NCBI GenBank assembly: GCA_964412395.1
Contig: CAYPOY010000304.1
Span: 1-6,518 of the forward strand
DNA from: CAYPOY01 sp964412395
Lineage (GTDB): Bacteria; Chloroflexota; Anaerolineae; B4-G1
Direction: 5' to 3'
DNA length: 6,518 nucleotides
Shown: positions 1 to 3,631 of the stretch, one piece after another
Layout: the number at the start of each line of letters is the position of its first letter
Position numbering within the stretch: the stretch's first letter is position 1
Position numbers and translations under genes: made by a program
Notes under the pieces: model-generated
What the model was told of the DNA's origin: nothing
The model's input: only the letters and a program-made list of their open reading frames with translations
Databases searched by the model: none

Positions 1-217
1 CGTTCTCGATCAACACCGTCAGGGTGTCCTCCTCCGCACTGCCGGTCTGGTACGCGTGCCACAGCGTCACTTCACCGGTCGGGCCCTTGGGCTCGGGGGC
101 AGCGGGTTCCTCGGTCGGCTCTGGTGGTGCCTCCGTCGGCGCCGCCCCACCGCAGGCCGTAAGCACCAGGCCCAGGACTACCAGGGCCGCTACCAGGGTT
201 AACGCATACTTCTTCAT
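1..217 (-). CDS. ABC transporter sugar-binding lipoprotein, N-terminus (partial)
   Basis: This is the start of an extracellular solute-binding protein (family 1, MalE-like), which would capture a sugar outside the membrane and deliver it to an ABC permease. Seventy-two residues are visible before the window edge. Residues 1-22 form a lipoprotein signal: MKKY, a hydrophobic stretch, then lipobox LTAC with Cys22 as the lipidation site. A linker rich in Pro, Glu and Thr follows (about 24-46). The mature domain then opens with GEVTLWHAYQTGS, the typical first beta strand of sugar-binding proteins. The ATG (215-217) has a strong ribosome site AAGGAGG at 227-233, nine bases upstream. Upstream on the same strand lie remnants of a LacI repressor and a TreT-like enzyme, which suggests a former trehalose or alpha-glucoside locus. 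The substrate cannot be read from this fragment. Confidence 0.9.
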   Translation of the reverse strand, partial: MKKYALTLVAALVVLGLVLTACGGAAPTEAPPEPTEEPAAPEPKGPTGEVTLWHAYQTGSAEEDTLTVLIEN

Positions 218-544
218 TTTGCTGTTCCTCCTTAAACTGATTTAGTTGATTGTGATTTTCGATCGTACTGAAGCCCATTTTACGCTGAGTGAAACGACGT
301 TGGGAATGACGTTTAAATACTATGTTTTTATCTCTGTCTTCCTTATTCCTCCTTTCACCCTCCCGGCGTGATTGCCAGGATAGAGTATTGACGCAGCATA
401 CAGATGTCTCCCATAGGACGGCTTTATAGCCACCAGTAAGCACTATGCCGGTCGCGGTTGATATGACCGTTCACTGATACGGATGCGCCAACTTGTTGGT
501 GTCTTTGGCCAGTGAAGACACACCGCCTGCACCGTCGGCCCTGG
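218..544. other. spacer without recognisable gene upstream of the lipoprotein gene
   Basis: This stretch is AT-richer than its surroundings, at least from 218 to about 345. It holds the lipoprotein ribosome site (227-233). It also holds a second perfect Shine-Dalgarno-like AAAGGAGG on the minus strand (348-355) that is not followed by any start codon at a usable distance, so it is either spurious or left over from a lost gene. On the minus strand a short open tail ending at the TGA at 471-473 reads ...SSLAKDTNKLAHPYQ; I do not recognise it, and it may be the end of a deleted gene. I see no convincing promoter and no copy of the GTAACA operator found upstream of the LacI gene. Confidence 0.4.
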
Positions 545-736
545 CAATGAGACGAGCGTGATCAGCATCTCCGCCTCGTCGCCGTCGAAGGCTGTGGCGT
601 TGACGTGGACGACCCGCGCACTTTCCAGCGGCGCAGCCAGCCCCTCGATCTCTGCAATAACCTCGTCGCCGATGATGGGGCAGTAGTCGTCCATTGTGAG
701 TGGCGCCGGCGCCTCGCCGTAGACCTCCTTAGGTCG
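545..736 (-). pseudogene. TreT-like trehalose synthase (GT4) N-terminal fragment
   Basis: In the frame one step off the LacI frame there is a run of about 64 residues: KEVYGEAPAPLTMDDYCP, then IIGDEVIAEIEGLAAPLE, then ARVVHVNATAFDGDEAEML. This matches the N-terminus of TreT-type glycosyltransferases (trehalose glycosyltransferring synthase, GT4), where L-x-DY-x-P-I-x-GDEVI-x-EI is followed by HVN-x-TA-x-GGGVAEML. Two points argue for decay. The glycine-rich sugar-nucleotide loop GGGVAE reads DGDEAE. All similarity also ends after about 60 of roughly 400 residues, near position 545. There is no start codon with a ribosome site of its own. The fragment sits directly downstream of the truncated LacI, as expected if a deletion removed the 3' half of the repressor and the 5' edge of the enzyme gene, with a second deletion removing the rest. 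Confidence 0.6.
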
Positions 737-1206
737 CAGGCGACGAAGGCAGCGGTGGGGGGTTTGGACAAGTCGAGCAGTGGAAGTTGCTCGTCGTCCG
801 AGCGGGGGCCGGAGAGGATGATGCCATCGGTGTGCTTTTCGCGCACCAGGCCGATGTAGGCTTCGGGCGCGGTCACGTCTTCCACGGAATGAATCAGCAC
901 GCGGAGGTCGTTCTCCTGCACGGCGTCGCCCACGCCGCGTAGCACCTCGGGCAGGAAGGCGTCGGCGAATACGCGGTCGGGGCTCTGATAAAGGATGAAG
1001 CCGATGGTGTGGGTGCGGCCGCTGACGAGGGTGCGGCCGGCCGCGTCGGGGTAGTGATTCAGGCGGCACGCCACCTCGAGGATGCGCTGGCGCGTCTCAG
1101 GGCTGATGCGCACGCCGGGGGAATCGTTGAGCACGAGCGAAACCGTCGCGCGGGAAACTTCGGCTTCCTGGGCGATCCGGCGCTGGGTAGGACGAGACCT
1201 GGGCAC
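562..1206 (-). pseudogene. LacI-family transcriptional repressor, truncated
   Basis: The first ~144 residues are a clear LacI/GalR-family repressor. Residues 7-30 form the DNA-binding helix-turn-helix (RRIAQEAEVSRATVSLVLND), AAGRTL near 56-60 is the hinge helix, and TIGFILYQSPD (67-77) and HTDGIILSGP (125-134) belong to the periplasmic-binding-protein-like sensor domain. A complete member has about 330-350 residues. Here the similarity stops near 771, about one third into the sensor domain, and the frame then runs through Arg/Ser-rich nonsense to a stop at 562. The start is GTG at 1204-1206, supported by GAAAGGGG (1213-1220) six bases upstream. The second half of the sensor domain, needed for effector binding and dimerisation, is missing, so normal repressor function is unlikely, although the DNA-binding part is intact. 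The strong promoter and operators upstream suggest it was autoregulated. Confidence 0.75.
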
Positions 1207-1225
1207 CGGTTACCCCTTTCGTAAG

Positions 1226-1268
1226 GTAACACGATTTAGTAACATGAGTCAGTAACACGTGTTACTAA
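1226..1268. promoter_or_regulatory. LacI-type operator cluster with 13-bp iterated half-sites
   Basis: A perfect 16-bp palindrome AGTAACACGTGTTACT (1251-1266) lies directly against the -10 box and over the expected transcription start, the usual place for a LacI-family operator that represses its own gene. Its half-site GTAACA is repeated at 1226, 1239 and 1252, spaced exactly 13 bp apart. In addition TTAGTAACA (1236-1244) and TGTTACTAA (1260-1268) form a wider inverted repeat, and GTTACC/GGTAAC (1209-1214/1225-1230) flank the ribosome site. Assignment to this repressor is inferred from position and symmetry. Confidence 0.65.
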
Positions 1269-1295
1269 TATACTACAAAATGAGGTGAATGTCAA
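1267..1295 (-). promoter_or_regulatory. sigma-70 type promoter of the lacI-like gene
   Basis: On the minus strand there is a perfect -35 TTGACA (1290-1295), a spacer of exactly 17 bp, and -10 TATATT (1267-1272). Transcription would begin near 1260, inside the palindromic operator, about 50 bp before the GTG start. The promoter is near consensus although the gene it serves is truncated. Confidence 0.8.
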
Positions 1296-1351
1296 CACGA
1301 CCAAGTGGGCAGCGACGATGAACTCGTGAACGGTATACAACCCCTCTAGTT

Positions 1352-1513
1352 CACCAGTTTCTCCGCCAGGTTCACGTCGCGATCCTCCACCACAAGCTGG
1401 ACCGCTACCTGCCGCCGGAGTACAGCCGGGTCGTCTACACGGCCGACCACAAGGACACCGGCCTCCTGCGCCAGTACCACCTGGACGATGCGGATGAGAA
1501 GCGGGCGCGCAGG
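1352..1513 (+). pseudogene. possible type I restriction enzyme HsdR fragment
   Basis: One frame of this interval reads like real protein rather than background: FLRQVHVAILHHKLDRYLPP followed by EYSRVVYTADHKDTGLLRQY and HLDDADEKRARR. The second part resembles the helicase region of HsdR, the ATP-dependent motor subunit of type I restriction systems, where a strand like VVYSG is followed by DP-x-x-L-x-x-x-HL and a charged helix. No start codon or other HsdR motif is present, and the sense frame is lost after about 1513. The next fragment downstream belongs to a peptidase family that commonly follows hsdR in restriction operons, which supports the reading. It is only about 54 residues long, so the identification is tentative. 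Confidence 0.35.
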
Positions 1514-1515
1514 GG

Positions 1516-1902
1516 GTGCTTGTCATGCTGCCCCGCGAGGTGGATCCGGAGAGTGAACGGGCTCAGGCGTTCATTGAGACGGGGTTGGCACGGCTTCCAG
1601 AGCCGGAACCGCCTGGGGAACCGCTGGACCGGGTGGCCCTCCGGGCGTTAGTGGACGTGTGGGCGGAGCGACTGGGGGCTACGGTCAGACGGATACAGGT
1701 GCGGGCGATGCGGCGCAAGTGGGCCTCTCTCTCCTCGAAAGGCACCCTCACTCTCGCCCGGGGACAGCCTGCTCAGCAATGGAGCCAGATTTCTGGTCTG
1801 GCTGATCGCCTGGAACTACATTCCCCAGCCCCGACTTTCGACGGCGCACACGCACTGCCAGAGAGCTCGTCGGGCTCAGAGAGCACGGGCTCCAGGCGAT
1901 AG
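1516..1902 (+). pseudogene. YgjP/SprT-like zinc metallopeptidase, truncated
   Basis: Residues about 38-83 (1627-1764) match the front of the YgjP-type (DUF45, SprT-like) metallopeptidase domain: LVDVWAERLGATVRRIQVRA, then MRRKWASLSSKGTLTLARG, corresponding to the family pattern R-M-x-x-x-W-(G/A)-S-C-S-S-x-G-x-L-T-L. The family's zinc-binding HELxH motif should follow some 25-30 residues later. It is absent; the frame instead runs through Ser/Gly-rich sequence to the stop at 1902. The conserved Cys of W-x-S-C is Leu here. The frame can begin at GTG 1516 or at ATG 1525, the latter with GGGGG at 1512-1516 in front, and overlaps the end of the possible HsdR fragment. A catalytic product is not possible, so I treat it as a remnant of a restriction-modification operon. 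Confidence 0.5.
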
Positions 1903-2027
1903 GCACGCTGCATGAAACAAGCGCCTGTGCCTGGGAGCGGAAAAGCTGTGATTGATTCCTGACCAGGCGCTCCCCCGTGTAAGGCGCTCCGGGCGACAGT
2001 ATTGAACTGGGTTGTCAGGCCGGTTGC
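1903..2027. repeat. convergent spacer with inverted repeats
   Basis: This is the space between the plus-strand peptidase fragment and the minus-strand membrane-protein gene. AGCGCCTG (1920-1927) pairs with CAGGCGCT (1964-1971), GGGAGCG (1933-1939) with CGCTCCC (1968-1974), and AGGCGCTCC is repeated directly at 1965 and 1982. An imperfect hairpin (CCGGGCGACA at 1989-1998 against TGTCAGGCCGG at 2013-2023) lies just past the stop of the membrane-protein gene and could end its transcript, but it has no T-run. No gene is seen. Confidence 0.3.
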
Positions 2028-2255
2028 TTAGCTCTTACGCCTGGTGTAGTAGTAACCGGCGTAGATGATGATGGCCGCCAGGGTCGTGACACCCCAGATG
2101 GGAAAGCCAGCCTTAATGGCATCCCACGCCGTGACAGCTCCCGCCGTCCGACCGACGAACATAATGTAAGCCGTGATCGCCCCAAAGACGACCATTACAG
2201 TGCCGAACAACCAATAGGCAAACAGCTTCATGACCTTTTGTTGTTCTTCAGACAT
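2028..2255 (-). CDS. small two-helix membrane protein of unknown function
   Basis: This 75-residue protein begins with a polar, charged head (MSEEQQKVMK). It has a first membrane helix at about 11-34 (LFAYWLFGTVMVVFGAITAY onward), a short loop (GRTAGAVTAWDAIKAG), a second membrane helix at about 51-70 (FPIWGVTTLAAIIIYAGYYY), and ends in the basic tail TRRKS. The positive C-terminus suggests both ends face the cytoplasm. The ATG (2253-2255) has TGAGGAGG at 2263-2270, seven bases upstream, so the start is well supported. The gene stands alone, with its own promoter about 120 bp upstream and pseudogene debris downstream. I do not recognise the family. Coding is likely because of the strong ribosome site, the clean amphipathic design and the intact frame in a region of otherwise broken genes. 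Confidence 0.75.
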   Translation of the reverse strand: MSEEQQKVMKLFAYWLFGTVMVVFGAITAYIMFVGRTAGAVTAWDAIKAGFPIWGVTTLAAIIIYAGYYYTRRKS

Positions 2256-2373
2256 CGTTTTGCCTCCTCATTACTCATCGTAAGTGATCCTTCCGAGCCG
2301 CAACCAAGGGCTCGATGTCCTCGATGTCTATGAGTCACGACGTGGCTCGTGCTGCCCGGCCGACGATGAATTT

Positions 2374-2382
2374 ATTGTAGCA
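2374..2382 (-). promoter_or_regulatory. extended -10 promoter for the small membrane protein
   Basis: On the minus strand TGCTACAAT matches an extended -10 element (TG, one base, then TACAAT at 2374-2379). The -35 region at suitable spacing (TTCCCG) is poor, as is common with extended -10 promoters. Transcription would begin near 2367 and leave a leader of about 110 nt. That leader contains a tandem 9-bp repeat GACATCGAG (2310-2327) and a small GAGCC/GGCTC hairpin (2295-2313); no riboswitch class is recognised. Confidence 0.5.
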
Positions 2383-2467
2383 CAGTTTTCGGGAATCGGG
2401 AAGTGTGATTGAATGTGAAACCGGGCAACTGCGACAGAGTATTGGGAACGTATCCGTTCAGGGGGTA

Positions 2468-2526
2468 GTAGGTCGTGCTTGCAGCGCGACGATTCGCCCG
2501 GAAGTCACGCTATAAGCGTGACCTAC
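2468..2526. repeat. REP-like double hairpin
   Basis: There are two related 23-bp arms in inverted orientation. The first (2468-2490) folds as GTCGTGCT-TGC-AGCGCGAC, with one mismatch or G-U pair. The second (2504-2526) contains the perfect hairpin GTCACGCT-ATA-AGCGTGAC (2504-2522). Each arm carries GTAGG or its complement CCTAC on its outer side, so the whole element is also a large imperfect palindrome. This is the architecture of REP/BIME-type intergenic repeats. It sits downstream of the mscS stop codon and, together with a third small hairpin CCCAGC-AG-GCTGGG (2536-2549), could stabilise or end that transcript. The rest of 2256-2563 holds no gene. Confidence 0.6.
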
Positions 2527-2563
2527 AGCTTGCCCCCCAGCAGGCTGGGCTGAGTGAACGATG

Positions 2564-3610
2564 CTACTGCGCCACGAAGACGGTTTGCGTGGGATAAGCA
2601 AACTCGATCCCTTCCTCTGCAAAGCGTCTGAAAATCTCCAGGTTGATAGCCTGCTGGATATCCATAAAGACGTTGTAGTCAGACGTCAACATGTGGTAGA
2701 CGATTTCAAAGTTCAGAGAGAAATCCCCGTATGCCTTAAAGTGCACCCGACCAAAGCGCGTCTGGGGCTGGGTCTCGATGATCTCCTGCACCATCCTGGG
2801 AATCTCGACCAACTTCTCGTAGGGTGTCTGACAGGTCACGCCGAGTGTGAACGACACGCGGCGCTCGTCCATGCGCCCGTAGTTGCGGATGCGACTGTCC
2901 GTCAGGTCGGAATTGGAAAAGATGAGCTGCTCGCCGGTGAGGCTGCGAACGCGCGTGCTCTTGAGGCCAATGTGCTCCACTGTGCCCACGTACTCCCCCA
3001 CGGTGATGGAATCCCCGATGACAAAGGGCTGATCCAGGACAATGGAAAGGGATGCGAACAGGTCGCTCAGGATGCTCTGCACAGCAAGCGCGACGGCAAC
3101 GCCGCTGATCCCCAGGCTGGCGATCAGCGCATCAACCTCAACGCCGGGGATGTTGTCCAATGCCAGGAGCAGAACCACCGCCCAGAGAATCCCCTTCCCG
3201 ACATAGCCCAACGCGTTAGTCACCGTGGCAGCAGCGGCATCCTTCTTGCCTGGCTTCTTCACCTGTCGAGAGACCAGGTAATCAACCACACCGGTGCCCC
3301 ATAGCGCAACCTGGACCCAGAACAGAATCACCATAACGGTGCGGATACAAGGCTCGACCTGGGGTAGCGTGAGGACCAGGGAACCAGCGTATACCGAAAT
3401 CATAACCAGGAACAGGTACCAGGTCCGGTTGAATAAATTAACAACGAGGTCATCCAGGTCCGTCTCGGTCTTTTTGACCCAGGCAAGCACCTTGCGGGAC
3501 ATGGTGCGCTTCAAGATTTTCAAGGCCAGAAAGACAAACCCCACAACCGCCAGGGCCAGGAGCCAGGTCGCCAGTGTATTCCCCCAAAAAACTTGCTCTA
3601 AGATGTCCAT
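2564..3610 (-). CDS. MscS-family mechanosensitive ion channel
   Basis: This is a 348-residue small-conductance mechanosensitive channel, an inner-membrane valve that opens under membrane tension to release solutes after osmotic downshock. Hydrophobic segments lie at about 10-33, 63-83, 91-113, 136-155 and 158-192. The last is the pore-lining helix, with the small-residue pattern DALIASLGISGVAVALAVQS. It runs straight into the cytoplasmic beta domain: LDQPFVIGDSITVGEYVGTV (192-211), EHIGLKSTRVRSL and the loop SNSDL (232-236), where the family usually has PNS. The C-terminal vestibule domain follows to residue 348. With five predicted helices it is somewhat longer than the 286-residue E. coli MscS. 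The ATG (3608-3610) is preceded by AGGAGAAGGA (3611-3620). The A2M stop lies only 21 bp upstream, so the two genes are probably co-transcribed. Confidence 0.93.
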   Translation of the reverse strand: MDILEQVFWGNTLATWLLALAVVGFVFLALKILKRTMSRKVLAWVKKTETDLDDLVVNLFNRTWYLFLVMISVYAGSLVLTLPQVEPCIRTVMVILFWVQVALWGTGVVDYLVSRQVKKPGKKDAAAATVTNALGYVGKGILWAVVLLLALDNIPGVEVDALIASLGISGVAVALAVQSILSDLFASLSIVLDQPFVIGDSITVGEYVGTVEHIGLKSTRVRSLTGEQLIFSNSDLTDSRIRNYGRMDERRVSFTLGVTCQTPYEKLVEIPRMVQEIIETQPQTRFGRVHFKAYGDFSLNFEIVYHMLTSDYNVFMDIQQAINLEIFRRFAEEGIEFAYPTQTVFVAQ

Positions 3611-3631
3611 TCCTTCTCCTGTTGGTTGGTA

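Noticed and set aside
72..443. 123-residue minus-strand frame
   Set aside because: It overlaps the lipoprotein gene in a different frame and has no recognisable features; the lipoprotein has the ribosome site, signal peptide and lipobox.
443..1069. 208-residue minus-strand frame taken as one protein
   Set aside because: Its first ~110 residues are Arg/Pro-rich out-of-frame reading of the lacI-like gene. Only the part covering 545-736 has protein-like content, and this is listed as the TreT-like fragment.
1236..1526. 96-residue minus-strand frame over the lacI promoter
   Set aside because: It is Cys/Gly/Pro-rich with no family signal, covers the promoter and operator, and is antisense to the possible HsdR fragment.
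1770..1900. Transposase C-terminus (reading GARFLVWLIAWNYIPQPRLS in another plus frame)
   Set aside because: It resembles ends of some DDE transposases only loosely; there are no catalytic residues, no terminal inverted repeats and no target duplication that I can identify.
2561..3304. 247-residue open frame on the plus strand
   Set aside because: It lies antisense to the well-supported mscS gene, has no family-like sequence and is His/Asp/Val-rich, as expected from the reverse complement of a GC-rich coding gene.
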